A DNA stretch of 64,000 bases from Clostridiales bacterium (GTDB lineage Bacteria; Bacillota; Clostridia; Saccharofermentanales; Saccharofermentanaceae): contig JAFZHS010000008.1 of assembly GCA_017554745.1 (NCBI GenBank), positions 1-64,000 on the forward strand. Direction: 5' to 3'. The translations under genes and the position numbers were made by a program. Each line of letters opens with the position of its first letter. The stretch's first letter is position 1. Shown here piece by piece: positions 26,710 to 36,366 of this stretch. The notes below the pieces were generated by a model. The model did not search any database. It was not told the origin of the DNA and worked only from the letters and a program-made list of their open reading frames with translations.

Positions 26710-28160
26710 TGTTTACTCTGGAAGAAGTAAAGAAGGCTGTAGGAGGCAGACTGGTATCGAAGACCGATGCCATTGTTTTCGCCACGGCCATAGAGATAAA
26801 CGGAGTATCGACTGACACCAGAACGATAAAAGAAGGCGAGCTTTTCATCGCGCTGCAGGGCGAGAATTTTGACGGCAACAAGTTCCTTTCCATGGCTATG
26901 GAAAAGGGAGCTTCCGCGCTTGTCACAAACGATGAGAATGCCATCCCCGACGGCGCAGTCGCAATAGTCGTAAATGACACAGTCGAAGCTTTGGGGCTTC
27001 TTGCAAACCACTACAGATTCAAGCTCGGCTGCAAGGTGATCGCAGTCACGGGCTCAGTCGGAAAGACGTCCACAAGGACATTGATCACCGAGGTCTTAAA
27101 GACCGGTCTTAGAGTGCATTCGACAGAGAAGAATAACAACAACGAGATCGGCATGAGCAAGACGATCCTCTCTGCTCCCGAAGACTCGGAAGTTATCGTT
27201 GTAGAGATGGGCATGAGAGGCTTGGGCCAGATCTCTTACCTTACAAAGATCGCAAGACCTGATATCGCGATAATCACAAATATCGGTTATTCGCACATCG
27301 AGATTCTCGAGTCAAAAGACAATATCATGAAGGCCAAGATGGAGATCTGCGAGGGCCTTACAGACGGCGGCATCGTTGCCGTAAACAGCGATGACAGAAA
27401 GCTTTTCGACACCTGTGTCAAAGAGCTTCCGATAAACAACTTTATCGCAGGCATCCAGGTCAGGGACGATGACGATCTGCCTTGTCCTCTTGTCATTTCC
27501 GCTTATGACGTTAAGGAGACCGATACCGGAATGTCTTTCGGAGCGAGCCTTAACAGAATGGGCGTCAAATCGGAATTTAAGATCCCGCTCTCGATAAGCA
27601 TGTACGGCGAGAGCTACATAAGAAACGCCCTTTTCGCTATTTTCTGCGCATACATGACGGGCATCACCAAGACGCCTGAGATGCAGCAGAAGATCGCCGA
27701 TACCATCAGCAACAGAAGCGCAATGGACGGCAGAGGCGCGATAACAAAAACCAAGAGATATCTCATAATGAACGATGCGTATAATGCTTCTCCCGAATCG
27801 ATGGAAAATGCTTTCCTGAACTTCTCGAGAAAGGCAAAAGGACACCGCAAGGTGCTCGCATTAGGAGGCATGTTGGAGCTCGGCAAACAGGCGCCCGGCC
27901 TTCATGAGATAACAGGCAAAGCATGTGCATCTTATGACTTCGACAGGGTGTTCGTAACAGGTGATAATGCGGATGAATTTATCAAGGGCGCCCATATGAT
28001 GAATATGAAGCTCGAAATAGTAAAATGTAAAGATACGGAAGACGTTCAAAGACGTCTTGAGGAATATGTAAGAGACGACGATGCTTTGCTCTTCAAGGCA
28101 TCACACAGCTTCGGATTCGAAACGGTTGCAAAGTACTTTATCGAGAAGGGAAACGCCTGA
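26706..28160 (+). CDS. murF: UDP-MurNAc-pentapeptide synthetase MurF
   Basis: A 484-residue Mur ligase that adds D-Ala-D-Ala. Motifs: GVSTDTRTIKEGELFIAL, ALQGENFDGNKF, the ATP loop VTGSVGKTSTR, TEKNNNNEIGM and NDAYNASPESM. The start overlaps the end of murE, so the pair is translationally coupled. It is followed after three bases by ftsW. The usual next genes mraY and murD are missing. Confidence 0.96.
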   Translation: MMFTLEEVKKAVGGRLVSKTDAIVFATAIEINGVSTDTRTIKEGELFIALQGENFDGNKFLSMAMEKGASALVTNDENAIPDGAVAIVVNDTVEALGLLANHYRFKLGCKVIAVTGSVGKTSTRTLITEVLKTGLRVHSTEKNNNNEIGMSKTILSAPEDSEVIVVEMGMRGLGQISYLTKIARPDIAIITNIGYSHIEILESKDNIMKAKMEICEGLTDGGIVAVNSDDRKLFDTCVKELPINNFIAGIQVRDDDDLPCPLVISAYDVKETDTGMSFGASLNRMGVKSEFKIPLSISMYGESYIRNALFAIFCAYMTGITKTPEMQQKIADTISNRSAMDGRGAITKTKRYLIMNDAYNASPESMENAFLNFSRKAKGHRKVLALGGMLELGKQAPGLHEITGKACASYDFDRVFVTGDNADEFIKGAHMMNMKLEIVKCKDTEDVQRRLEEYVRDDDALLFKASHSFGFETVAKYFIEKGNA

Positions 28161-28163
28161 TCT

Positions 28164-29591
28164 ATGGCTGAGAAGTATAAAAAGATCATTCCTGATATGG
28201 ATGTGATTCCCAAGAAGGATTCACATGAGGATGACCGCGCGGTTGTAACCGATATCGACAGCCTCATCGAACCGCCCGCAAAACCGGAAAAAGACAATAC
28301 CATAACAGCCGCTAAGCTCGAGAAGGCGGTCAGGTCAGCCGATATCCCGATGATACTGATGATCTTTGCACTTCTCGTCTTCGGTCTCATAGTACTTTAT
28401 TCGGTATCAGGACCTGACGCTTACGGCCAGTTCCAGGATTCTTCGTGGTTCCTTGTAAGACAGATCAGATTCACTATTGTCGGCCTTGTAATGATGCTCA
28501 TTGTCGCGTTCATCCCTATAGAATTCTTTGCGCAAAAATGGGTCGCCGTATCGGCTTTTGTTTTAAGCTTCGGACTTGCGTTCGTAACGCTCGCGATGGG
28601 CGTAGGACGTGAGCACGGTGCGAGCCGCTGGATCAATATCGGACCTATCCAGCTCCAGAGCTCGGAGATCATTAAAGTCGCTTTGATCGTTGCGTTTGCG
28701 GGCTATCGTGCTACGGTGGCGAGAATGCGTGCCAACGGCAAGATAAAAGAGCCCAAATCCGATCTCATGTAGTTCATCAAGAACGCCATGATCGACTTCA
28801 TCATTCCGGTAGGAATGTGTGTGGCTGTCGACATCGTTATCGTTCTCCAGCCGCACGTTTCATGCTTCATCATCATCGCGGCAGTCATCTTTATGTGCAC
28901 GCTCGTCTCCGAGATCCCGATAAAGGCATGGCTCACAGGTTCTTTTATCATGCTGCTTGCAGGTGGTGCATTGGTTGCGGTCGCGCTTGCCATGGCTCCC
29001 GCTGAAAAGCGTGAGAGCTTCATGAACAACTACGCGCACGTTTTCAAAAGACTCCAGATCTTCAATGCCGACGAGGAGCAGGACGACGAAGAGAGCACGC
29101 TCACAAAAGACGATACTCGTCAGGTAGATAACGCTCACAACGCTTTAGGCTCAGGCGGCATGTGGGGCGTCGGTCTGGGTAATTCCAGATCTAAATACAA
29201 TTACGTTTCTGAGGCCCAGAACGACTACATATTCTCCATCTATATCGAGGAAACAGGCTTTATGGGAGGTGTCATCCTGATGCTGATGTATCTGATGATG
29301 TTCTTCATGTGCCTGAGGGTATGCTGGCGGGCCAAAGACGTGTTCTCGAGGACCATTGCCACGGGATGTACGGCACTGATATTTGTCGAAGTGCTGATGA
29401 ATATCTCGGTTGAGCTGCAGGTCATTCCTGCTACAGGTGTTACGCTTCCGTTCGTCAGTTACGGCGGTACCGCGCAGATCAGTCTTCTTATCGCATACGG
29501 ACTTATCCTGTCGGTATCAAGAAGCGGAACCGAGCGCGCTTCCAAGAAGCCTAATGCATCAGCTGAAAAAGCCTTGAAGTCAGGAGTCTGA
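28164..29591 (+). pseudogene. ftsW: ftsW, interrupted by an in-frame TAG (28770-28772)
   Basis: A SEDS-family division glycosyltransferase split into two same-frame pieces: 202 residues (28164-28772), then TAG, then open frame to 29591 with the next ATG at 28788, six codons later. Restoring one residue gives about 475 residues. The first piece has a roughly 55-residue cytoplasmic tail and four helices to QSSEIIKVALIVAFAGY. The second has VLQPHVSCFIII, ALGSGGMWGVGLG, AQNDYIFSIYIEETG (catalytic Asp loop) and FVSYGGTAQISLLIAYGLILS. No ribosome site is visible before 28788. The break could be a sequencing error, a true mutation, or read-through or reinitiation. Without the stop it looks fully functional. 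Confidence 0.85.
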
Positions 29592-29595
29592 TTCC

Positions 29596-30696
29596 ATGGA
29601 AAGACGCTACATGATCACAGGAGGAGGAACGTCGGGACATATCAACCCGGCTCTTGCGATCGCAGGTCTTCTTCAGGAAGATGCCGCTTCTTCAGGCGAC
29701 ACTTGTAAGATCAAATTCACCGGAAAAAAGACCGGGCTTGAAGGCGAACTCGTTCCAAAAGCAGGATATGAATTCATCGATGTCGAAGCGCTTCCTCTGC
29801 CTTCGAAGCCTTCCTTGCAGGCATTCAAGACCCTGGGCGCGATGCAGCGCGGCAAAAAGCAGTGCCTCGAGCTCATCAGGGAGTTTAAGCCTGACTGCGT
29901 TATCAGCACCGGCGGCTATGTAAGCGGACCTCTTTTGTCGGCTGCGCGAAAAGCAGGCGTCCCCATAATGATCCACGAAGCAAATGCCTTCCCCGGCAGA
30001 GCAAACAAGTATCTGTCAAAGGGCGCGGCCCTTGTAATGACGGGGTTCCCGGGACAAGAGAATATCTTCTCAAAGGCAAAGAAAGTTGTTTATACGGGCA
30101 ATCCCGTCAGGGATATGATGTTCGGCAGGACAAAGGAAGGATCGAGGAAAGAACTCGGCATAGATCCTGACCGCAAGATGGTATTCATAATGGGCGGTTC
30201 ACTGGGTTCTGCGACACTTACGAATTTTGTTTTCGATATCGCCAAAAAGCCCGAATACAAGGATATCTATTTCTTCATCTCGGTCGGTAAACATAATTCC
30301 GTAGAGATCACTCCGGAGATAAAAGCGATCCCGAATCTCGAGATAAAAGAATATATCGACAGGCCCGATCTTTATATGTCTTCTGCGGATTGCTCTATCC
30401 TTCGCGCGGGTGCCGTAACATGCGCGGAGATCACTGCCACGGGAGCGTGCGCGATCATGGTGCCGTATCCTTTTGCAGCTCATGATCACCAGACCTACAA
30501 TGCGAATTCCCTGGCTTCGAAAGGAGCAGGAATAGTAGTGAGCGACGACGATGTAAAAGCAGGCAAATTAGAGCCCGTTCTCATCGATCTCATCAACGAT
30601 CCCGCAAGACAGGAATCCATCAGAAAAGCCGCTTTAAGCCTTGCTGTCAGGGACACCGGAAAGAGAATAACCGATGCCATCAAATCTGCCTTCTGA
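29596..30696 (+). CDS. murG: MurG, lipid II-forming GlcNAc transferase
   Basis: A 366-residue peripheral membrane glycosyltransferase (GT28) that adds GlcNAc to lipid I. Motifs: ITGGGTSGHINPALAIA at the N-terminus, TGGYVSGPLLSAA, MIHEANAFPGRANK, and in the UDP-GlcNAc-binding half MGGSLGSATL and RAGAVTCAEITATG, followed by PYPFAAHDHQTYNA. It begins four bases after ftsW, within the same transcript. Confidence 0.97.
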   Translation: MERRYMITGGGTSGHINPALAIAGLLQEDAASSGDTCKIKFTGKKTGLEGELVPKAGYEFIDVEALPLPSKPSLQAFKTLGAMQRGKKQCLELIREFKPDCVISTGGYVSGPLLSAARKAGVPIMIHEANAFPGRANKYLSKGAALVMTGFPGQENIFSKAKKVVYTGNPVRDMMFGRTKEGSRKELGIDPDRKMVFIMGGSLGSATLTNFVFDIAKKPEYKDIYFFISVGKHNSVEITPEIKAIPNLEIKEYIDRPDLYMSSADCSILRAGAVTCAEITATGACAIMVPYPFAAHDHQTYNANSLASKGAGIVVSDDDVKAGKLEPVLIDLINDPARQESIRKAALSLAVRDTGKRITDAIKSAF

Positions 30697-30727
30697 GATT
30701 TGGGGGTAAACTGATAAAATATTAGCT

Positions 30728-31951
30728 ATGGATGACAACGAATTAGACAGATTATTCGGAAACGAACCCGAAGATGCGGCCTCTGATACCGAAGAGGAAA
30801 AGAAAAAGGCTCCTGAAAAAGAGTCTCCGGATGAGTCTGCAGAAGTAAAAGGATTCGTTGTAAGTCAGTATGATGGCCCCGCTGATGATGCCGGCGAGGA
30901 TGAAGAAGGGGAAGATACTGACGAAGAGCCGGAACCTGAAGAGGACGTTGACTCTGATCAGGAAGAGGAAGACTCCGAAGACACTGATGATGATGAATCT
31001 GAAGAGGAGGAGTCAGAAGAGGACGAAGAAGAGCCTTCTGAAGAATCCGGGCCTGATGAGAGACCCATAAAGAGATCAAGGCCCCGGGATGCTGCGAATA
31101 ATGCCGGCCGCAGACAGGCAGCTGTAAAGAAGACGCTTAAGCCGAAGGTGAGGCTGTCGGGCAGGGGCATATTTGCGATATGCCTGGCGGTCGCCCTTAT
31201 CGTGATGGTCATTCTTGTATTGTTCCTTCCCGCATTCAGGGTCAGAAATGCCCACATCGAGGGCAATGTGGCTTTGAGCGACCAGGAGGTCTTAAACGAG
31301 ATCGGCCTCGAATACGACGCACACCTGATGAGTGGTGTAAGCGGCAACATTTTCGATATCTTATGCCTTAATTACGGAAAGACCGAAGAGCGCATCAAGC
31401 GCGAGAATCCTTATATTGAGGATATCAGGATCTCCATAAAGCTCCCTTCCACGGTCAATGTGCAGATCAAGGAGCGTAGAAAGGTCTGCTATATCAGAAC
31501 TCCTGACGGCTATGCCGCTCTGGATAAAGACGGAATAGTCTTAGAGCTGTCTTCTTTTGATTCCAATAAGACTGTAAGGCCGGTAATCTGCGGGCTCAAT
31601 GTTACTTCAGCCGAACTGGGCAAAAAGGTCCAGATCAGCAATATGAACGATTACAAGAAAGCGATCATAGTCCTCGGAGCTATCCTTGCCGCCGACAACG
31701 CGAGCGTCGGAGGCGATTACCAGATGTTCGAAAACACCTCCGAGGTAAGGATCCTGCCGAGCGGCTACATCTTCCTTACGATATATTCGCCGTCAGGGCA
31801 TCTCACGCAGATAAAACTCAACAGTACAGAGACCATAAGCGACGACATGGCGTGGCTTTTGTACCTCTTTAACGCCGATGCGTTTGACAAGATCACAGCC
31901 AACGGCGCGCTCGACATGACCGACGAAGACACTATTTTCAAAGAATACTGA
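30728..31951 (+). CDS. ftsQ: Cell division protein FtsQ/DivIB
   Basis: A 407-residue bitopic divisome protein. The first about 105 residues are extremely acidic (runs of Glu/Asp) and are followed by a basic patch. One membrane helix follows (about 147-168), then a POTRA domain (from about 172, FRVRNAHIEGNVALSDQEVL) and the beta domain with LPSTVNVQIKERRKVCYI. In Firmicutes the same protein is called DivIB. The acidic cytoplasmic tail is unusually long. It ends the murine part of the cluster. ftsA is not found between it and ftsZ. Confidence 0.88.
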   Translation: MDDNELDRLFGNEPEDAASDTEEEKKKAPEKESPDESAEVKGFVVSQYDGPADDAGEDEEGEDTDEEPEPEEDVDSDQEEEDSEDTDDDESEEEESEEDEEEPSEESGPDERPIKRSRPRDAANNAGRRQAAVKKTLKPKVRLSGRGIFAICLAVALIVMVILVLFLPAFRVRNAHIEGNVALSDQEVLNEIGLEYDAHLMSGVSGNIFDILCLNYGKTEERIKRENPYIEDIRISIKLPSTVNVQIKERRKVCYIRTPDGYAALDKDGIVLELSSFDSNKTVRPVICGLNVTSAELGKKVQISNMNDYKKAIIVLGAILAADNASVGGDYQMFENTSEVRILPSGYIFLTIYSPSGHLTQIKLNSTETISDDMAWLLYLFNADAFDKITANGALDMTDEDTIFKEY

Positions 31952-31960
31952 TAAAAATAC

Positions 31961-31990
31961 TTGATTTCGCATATTTAATGCTAATATAAA
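31961..31990 (+). promoter_or_regulatory. Predicted promoter of ftsZ
   Basis: -35 TTGATT (31961-31966) and -10 TATAAA (31985-31990) are 18 bases apart. A weak GC hairpin (32011-32033) lies in the resulting leader of about 160 bases. The rest of the 205-base gap is AT-rich. Confidence 0.5.
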
Positions 31991-32156
31991 TATGAAAGTT
32001 TCTTTACATTCGGACGGCAAATCCCGCTGTCCGTATTGATTGAAACTTCTCTTTGGGTTAAAATTTTGAATGGTTAATAATATTTATTTAATCAAGAATT
32101 ATTTTAATTGTTCAGTTTGGAACTACAAAAGTCTATAGGTACGGAGGAACAAAAGG

Positions 32157-33533
32157 ATGTCTGAGAGCAAGCACAGCTATTCAATGGACGAATCTAATGT
32201 TGCAAGCATTAAGGTAATCGGCGTAGGCGGCGGCGGAAGCAATGCTGTAAACCGTATGGTCGAGAGTGGTGTCCAGGGCGTCACGTTCATCGCGATTAAT
32301 ACTGATAATCAGGCTCTTGCCCGCAATAAGGCAGAGATCAAGATACAGATCGGTGAGAAGGTCACCAGAGGTTTGGGCTGCGGTGCTGACCCGAGTGTCG
32401 GCGAGAAGTCCGCTGAAGAGTCCAGAGATGAGATCGCTGAAGCTATCTCCAACACAGACATGCTCTTCATCACAGCAGGCATGGGCGGCGGTACAGGTAC
32501 AGGTGCTGCTCCTGTTGTTGCACAGATCGCTAAGGACCTCGGAATCCTCACAGTTGCTGTAGTTACCAGCCCGTTCACTTTCGAGGGCGCTAAGAGAGCT
32601 GCTAACGCTGAGCGCGGTATTAGAGAGCTCCAGAAGTCCGTTGACTCCCTCATCGTTGTTTCCAACGACAAACTCCTTGACGTAGTAGACGACAATACAA
32701 GCTTCGAAGAAGCATTCAATATGGCAGACCAGGTACTCAAGTTCGGTGTTGCAGGTATTTCTGACCTCGTAGCTATCCCCGGACTCATCAACCTCGACCT
32801 TGCAGACGTTACACGTGTCATGAAGGATGCTGGTATCTGCCACATGGGTATCGGCCGTGCTTCCGGCGAAGACAGAGCTACAGTCGCTATCAAGCAGGCT
32901 ATCAATTCACCTCTCCTCGACACAACTATCGACGGAGCTACAGGTGTTATCCTTAACTTCACAGGCGGAAGAGGAATGCGTCTTTCCGAGATCGATGCAG
33001 CTTCATCCATCGTCCGTCAGGCAGCTGCTCCCGAAGCAGAGATCATCGTTGGTGCAGTCGTTGACGATTCACTCGAAGATGAGCTCATGATCACAGTCAT
33101 CGCTTCCGGTTTTGACGGAACGATCAATGCTTCTGCAGGCCACAGAGCAAGCACATCAGTTCTCTCCAGAGAGAACCCTACGATTATCACATCCAGACAG
33201 CCTGTTGCTCCTTCTCCGAGAACAGACTATACACCCAGACAGCCCGAGCCCGCACCGGCACCCGTACCGGTACAGAGAGCACAGCCCGGTTTCAGATTCG
33301 GTGATGAATCAGTTGCACCTGCACCCGCACCTGCACCTGCTCCTGTAGCTCCCGTTCAGCCTCAGCCCGTACCTGTCCAGCAGGTTCCCGTACAGCCCCA
33401 GCCCGCACCGGCTCCTGTTCAGCAGCCTGTACAGATGGGCGGCAGACCTCAGGCTAACGTAGCTCCGCAGGCTGAAGAGAAGGCTCAGAAGTCAGCTAAG
33501 CCTTGGTTCATGTTCGGTAAGGACGGACAGTAA
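32157..33533 (+). CDS. ftsZ: Cell division GTPase FtsZ
   Basis: A 458-residue tubulin homologue that forms the division ring. Motifs: [13 protein letters not shown], the GTP-binding [10 protein letters not shown] (about residue 107), the T7 loop [15 protein letters not shown] and the C-terminal domain to about 320. A linker of about 120 residues rich in Pro, Ala and Gln follows. The extreme C-terminus reads [11 protein letters not shown] and lacks the usual DIPxFLR-type peptide that binds FtsA and SepF. A strong GGAGG site precedes the ATG. Confidence 0.97.
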   Translation: MSESKHSYSMDESNVASIKVIGVGGGGSNAVNRMVESGVQGVTFIAINTDNQALARNKAEIKIQIGEKVTRGLGCGADPSVGEKSAEESRDEIAEAISNTDMLFITAGMGGGTGTGAAPVVAQIAKDLGILTVAVVTSPFTFEGAKRAANAERGIRELQKSVDSLIVVSNDKLLDVVDDNTSFEEAFNMADQVLKFGVAGISDLVAIPGLINLDLADVTRVMKDAGICHMGIGRASGEDRATVAIKQAINSPLLDTTIDGATGVILNFTGGRGMRLSEIDAASSIVRQAAAPEAEIIVGAVVDDSLEDELMITVIASGFDGTINASAGHRASTSVLSRENPTIITSRQPVAPSPRTDYTPRQPEPAPAPVPVQRAQPGFRFGDESVAPAPAPAPAPVAPVQPQPVPVQQVPVQPQPAPAPVQQPVQMGGRPQANVAPQAEEKAQKSAKPWFMFGKDGQ

Positions 33534-33548
33534 TTAAGGAGTCAGTCC

Positions 33549-34022
33549 GTGATCTGTCCCAAATGCGGCGCCAACGATGACAAGGTCCTGGATTCAAGAC
33601 CTACCGATGACGGCTTTGCAGTAAGAAGAAGACGCGTTTGCCTGGTATGCGGCGCAAGGTTCTCGACCATTGAAAAGATCGAAGGCTTAAAGCCCATGGT
33701 CGTCAAGAAGGACGGTTCCAAGCAGCTTTACGATCCGGATAAGATCTTAAGAAGTCTCGACGTTGCCTGCCAGAAGCGCGGAGTATCTCAACAGGTCAAA
33801 GAGAATATCTGTTCGGATATCACTCATATAGTCGACGAGAGATTTAATAAAGAGATAACCTCGTCAGAGATAGGCGAGTTTATAATGTCGAAGCTTATGG
33901 ATATTGACCGCGTGTCTTACGTCCGCTTCGCATCGGTATATAAGAACTTCACAGATCTGGATTCTTATACTGCCGAGATCAACAATTTCGACGTCGGAAG
34001 CACTAATTCCGGTGAAGAATAG
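33549..34022 (+). CDS. nrdR: Ribonucleotide reductase repressor NrdR
   Basis: A 157-residue regulator of ribonucleotide reductase genes. A zinc ribbon (MICPKCGAND with the second pair CLVCG at about residue 33) is followed by an ATP-cone domain that senses dATP/ATP (VVKKDGSKQLYDPDKILRSL). The start is GTG with AAGGAG seven bases upstream. It lies 15 bases after ftsZ, a frequent neighbour in Clostridia. No typical NrdR box was recognised in the window. Confidence 0.94.
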   Translation: MICPKCGANDDKVLDSRPTDDGFAVRRRRVCLVCGARFSTIEKIEGLKPMVVKKDGSKQLYDPDKILRSLDVACQKRGVSQQVKENICSDITHIVDERFNKEITSSEIGEFIMSKLMDIDRVSYVRFASVYKNFTDLDSYTAEINNFDVGSTNSGEE

Positions 34023-34025
34023 AGG

Positions 34026-34044
34026 TTTGTAACACTGTTACAAA
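34026..34044. promoter_or_regulatory. Perfect palindrome upstream of the two-component genes
   Basis: TTTGTAACA-C-TGTTACAAA is a perfect 9-bp inverted repeat placed 4 bases after nrdR and 41 bases before the response regulator. There is no T-tract, so an operator (perhaps for the adjacent regulator) is more likely than a terminator. Related TGTAACA motifs occur near 683 and 4559. Confidence 0.5.
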
Positions 34045-34084
34045 AAGGCAATTAACCTAAGAAGTTGTTATCAGGGGTGATCAA

Positions 34085-34804
34085 ATGGCTGCTAATAAGG
34101 TTTTGCTCGTAGATGACGATCAGGGCATCATTGAAGTACTTAAACTCTATTTCGAGAAAGAGGGATATCAGGTCTCAACATGCATGCAGGGAGATAAAGC
34201 CGTAGGCGCTTTCCAGGCATTTGCTCCTGATATCGTTATCCTGGATCTAATGCTTCCCGGCATGGACGGCAATGATATCTGCCGTGAGATCAGAAAGACA
34301 TCCGATGTGCCGATCATCATGCTTACGGCAAGAACCGATACATTGGATAAGATCGTCGGCCTCGAATTAGGTGCCGATGACTATATCCCGAAGCCGTTTG
34401 AGCCTAAGGAAGTTCTTGCGAGAGTCAAGGCTGTCTTAAGACGTACAGACAAGCGTGACAGCAGCGCTGCCGCTACGGAGAGCAAGGACGTTGCAACTGA
34501 TGTTATTACATATCCCGGCTTTTCAGTTGATAAGATCCGTTATGTCGTAAGTGTTGACGGCAACGAGATCTATATGCCGCCCAAGGAACTTGAACTTCTG
34601 TTCTTCCTTGCATCCAATCCCAACAGAGTATTCACAAGAGAGCAGCTCCTGGAGAATGTATGGGGTTATGATTTCTACGGAGAATCCCGTACGGTTGACG
34701 TTCACATCAAGCGTATCAGAGAGAAGATCGAGAATCCCGATAGGGAGCAGAATTGGAGCATAAAGACTGTCTGGAGCAAGGGTTATAAGTTCGAGACGAG
34801 GTAA
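34085..34804 (+). CDS. OmpR/PhoB-family response regulator
   Basis: A 239-residue two-component regulator. The receiver domain (1-120) has the acidic pair VDDD, phospho-acceptor D54 (VILDLMLPG), a conserved Thr in MLTART and Lys in YIPKPFEP. A variable linker precedes the winged-helix DNA-binding domain (about 145-238, with LELLFFLASNPNRVFTREQLL and SRTVDVHIKRIREKI). It is followed five bases later by its sensor kinase. The signal and target genes cannot be read. The palindrome at 34026 may be an autoregulatory site. Confidence 0.94.
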   Translation: MAANKVLLVDDDQGIIEVLKLYFEKEGYQVSTCMQGDKAVGAFQAFAPDIVILDLMLPGMDGNDICREIRKTSDVPIIMLTARTDTLDKIVGLELGADDYIPKPFEPKEVLARVKAVLRRTDKRDSSAAATESKDVATDVITYPGFSVDKIRYVVSVDGNEIYMPPKELELLFFLASNPNRVFTREQLLENVWGYDFYGESRTVDVHIKRIREKIENPDREQNWSIKTVWSKGYKFETR

Positions 34805-34809
34805 GTTCT

Positions 34810-36360
34810 ATGGCGCCGAGATCCGACGGTAAGCAGGTATCGGCGGGCTTTGCCGTTTTTCTGATCACATTTCTTGTACTCACAACTTTGATTGTATTTG
34901 CAGTCTTGTTGTTCCTTTCCTATGAGAATATGTATAACAACCTCATCATGAGGGTTGAGAACGGCACGGAAACAGCTGCTTCGGATCTGGCATCGGATAT
35001 TACTTCGATCACATCTCTTCAGTCTGTACCGTTTGAATACACGATCAATGATGACGGCACGGACAATTTCAAGAATTCAAGAATAATCGACAGGTTCGTT
35101 AACTCACAGACGTACCGCTCTAACGGCTCTGTCTATATCACTGACAAGAACGGCAAGATATACTGCCGTAATTCCTATGTTTACGAGATCAATGACAACC
35201 TTCTGACGACAGAAGAAGGTCCTTTGATGATCGTCCAGCAGGATGCTCTGGATCTCATTACCAGCGCAGACGAATTCGGCTTTGCGAATATGGGCTCGCA
35301 CAATACCGGAAGAGTCGTCTCGGTAAGCTGCGTAAAGATCTCCGGAACGCCTTATTTTGTAGTAGTCAGCAACAGCGAGGGAACCGAGCAGACAAAGAAT
35401 GAATACGTAAACGTCATCTTTATCCCTGCAATGATCGCAATGACCATCGCGATAATCCTTTTCGCTGTATTCGTATACTTCAGCCTTATGCCTGTAAAGG
35501 ATATCTCTTACGCGATCTCCAAGGTGGCAGAAGGCGACTATTCTGTAAGAGTAAGTCCAAAGTATTCAGACCCTGATAACTTCACGACATTGTCAGTCTC
35601 TTCGGAGTTTACCGAGATGGGACAGACGGTCAATAAGATGATCGAATCTTTGGAAAACCAGGAGCACGACAGAGAGATGTTCATCTCATCCATCGCGCAC
35701 GATATCAGGACTCCTTTAACATCCATCAACGGATTCGTTACGGCAATGCTTGACGGTACGATTCCGGAAGAGAAACAGCCGCATTATCTCGAGCTCATCA
35801 AGCAGCAGACAGACCGTATAAGAACGCTTGTAATGCAGATGACAGAGGCTTCTTCGCTGTCGCATCCCGATCCGGATATGATGGAAGAATTCAATATCAA
35901 CGACATGATCAACGACATCATTGATAACCTTGAAGCGCAGCTTACAGATAAGCAGATCAGGGTCATCAAGTCATTGGATCCGGGCCCGGGAATCATCGTT
36001 TACGGTGAGGCACAGCAGCTTTGCAGAGTCATCATCAACATCATAACCAACGCGATCAAGTTCACGCCCCAGAACGGCGAGATAAAGGTCTCCACCGAGA
36101 CTAATCCCAAAGCGCGAAAAGTGATCATCTCCGTCGAAGACTCCGGCGCAGGCGTAGAAGAGTCAAAGAGACAGAGGATCTTCGAGAGCTTCTATCAGGC
36201 AGATCCTTCACGTAAGGCTGAAGGATTCGGCTTAGGATTATATATCTGTAAGCAGATACTTGCAGGCCACGGTCAGACGATCGTGTGTGAAGAAGGCAGA
36301 GAATTAGGCGGCGCAAGATTTGTATTCTCGTTCCCTTATCCGCCGGAAGATCAGGAGTAA
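34810..36360 (+). CDS. Sensor histidine kinase
   Basis: A 516-residue membrane kinase that pairs with the regulator upstream. Two transmembrane helices (about 10-35 and 201-225) flank a 165-residue extracellular sensor domain of dCache/PAS type. Next are a HAMP segment, the dimerisation domain with the phospho-acceptor H297 (SSIAHDIRTPLTSING) and the ATPase domain with N box NIITNAIKFTP, DSGAGVEESKR and GFGLGLYICKQI. The gene order and lengths are ordinary. The stimulus is unknown. Confidence 0.94.
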   Translation: MAPRSDGKQVSAGFAVFLITFLVLTTLIVFAVLLFLSYENMYNNLIMRVENGTETAASDLASDITSITSLQSVPFEYTINDDGTDNFKNSRIIDRFVNSQTYRSNGSVYITDKNGKIYCRNSYVYEINDNLLTTEEGPLMIVQQDALDLITSADEFGFANMGSHNTGRVVSVSCVKISGTPYFVVVSNSEGTEQTKNEYVNVIFIPAMIAMTIAIILFAVFVYFSLMPVKDISYAISKVAEGDYSVRVSPKYSDPDNFTTLSVSSEFTEMGQTVNKMIESLENQEHDREMFISSIAHDIRTPLTSINGFVTAMLDGTIPEEKQPHYLELIKQQTDRIRTLVMQMTEASSLSHPDPDMMEEFNINDMINDIIDNLEAQLTDKQIRVIKSLDPGPGIIVYGEAQQLCRVIINIITNAIKFTPQNGEIKVSTETNPKARKVIISVEDSGAGVEESKRQRIFESFYQADPSRKAEGFGLGLYICKQILAGHGQTIVCEEGRELGGARFVFSFPYPPEDQE

Positions 36361-36366
36361 GAAGAA

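Noticed and set aside
28770..28772. TAG reassigned to an amino acid
   Set aside because: Several genes here end in TAG at their natural length (ribF, rodA, the GH32 fusion, the PBP), so TAG works as a stop codon.
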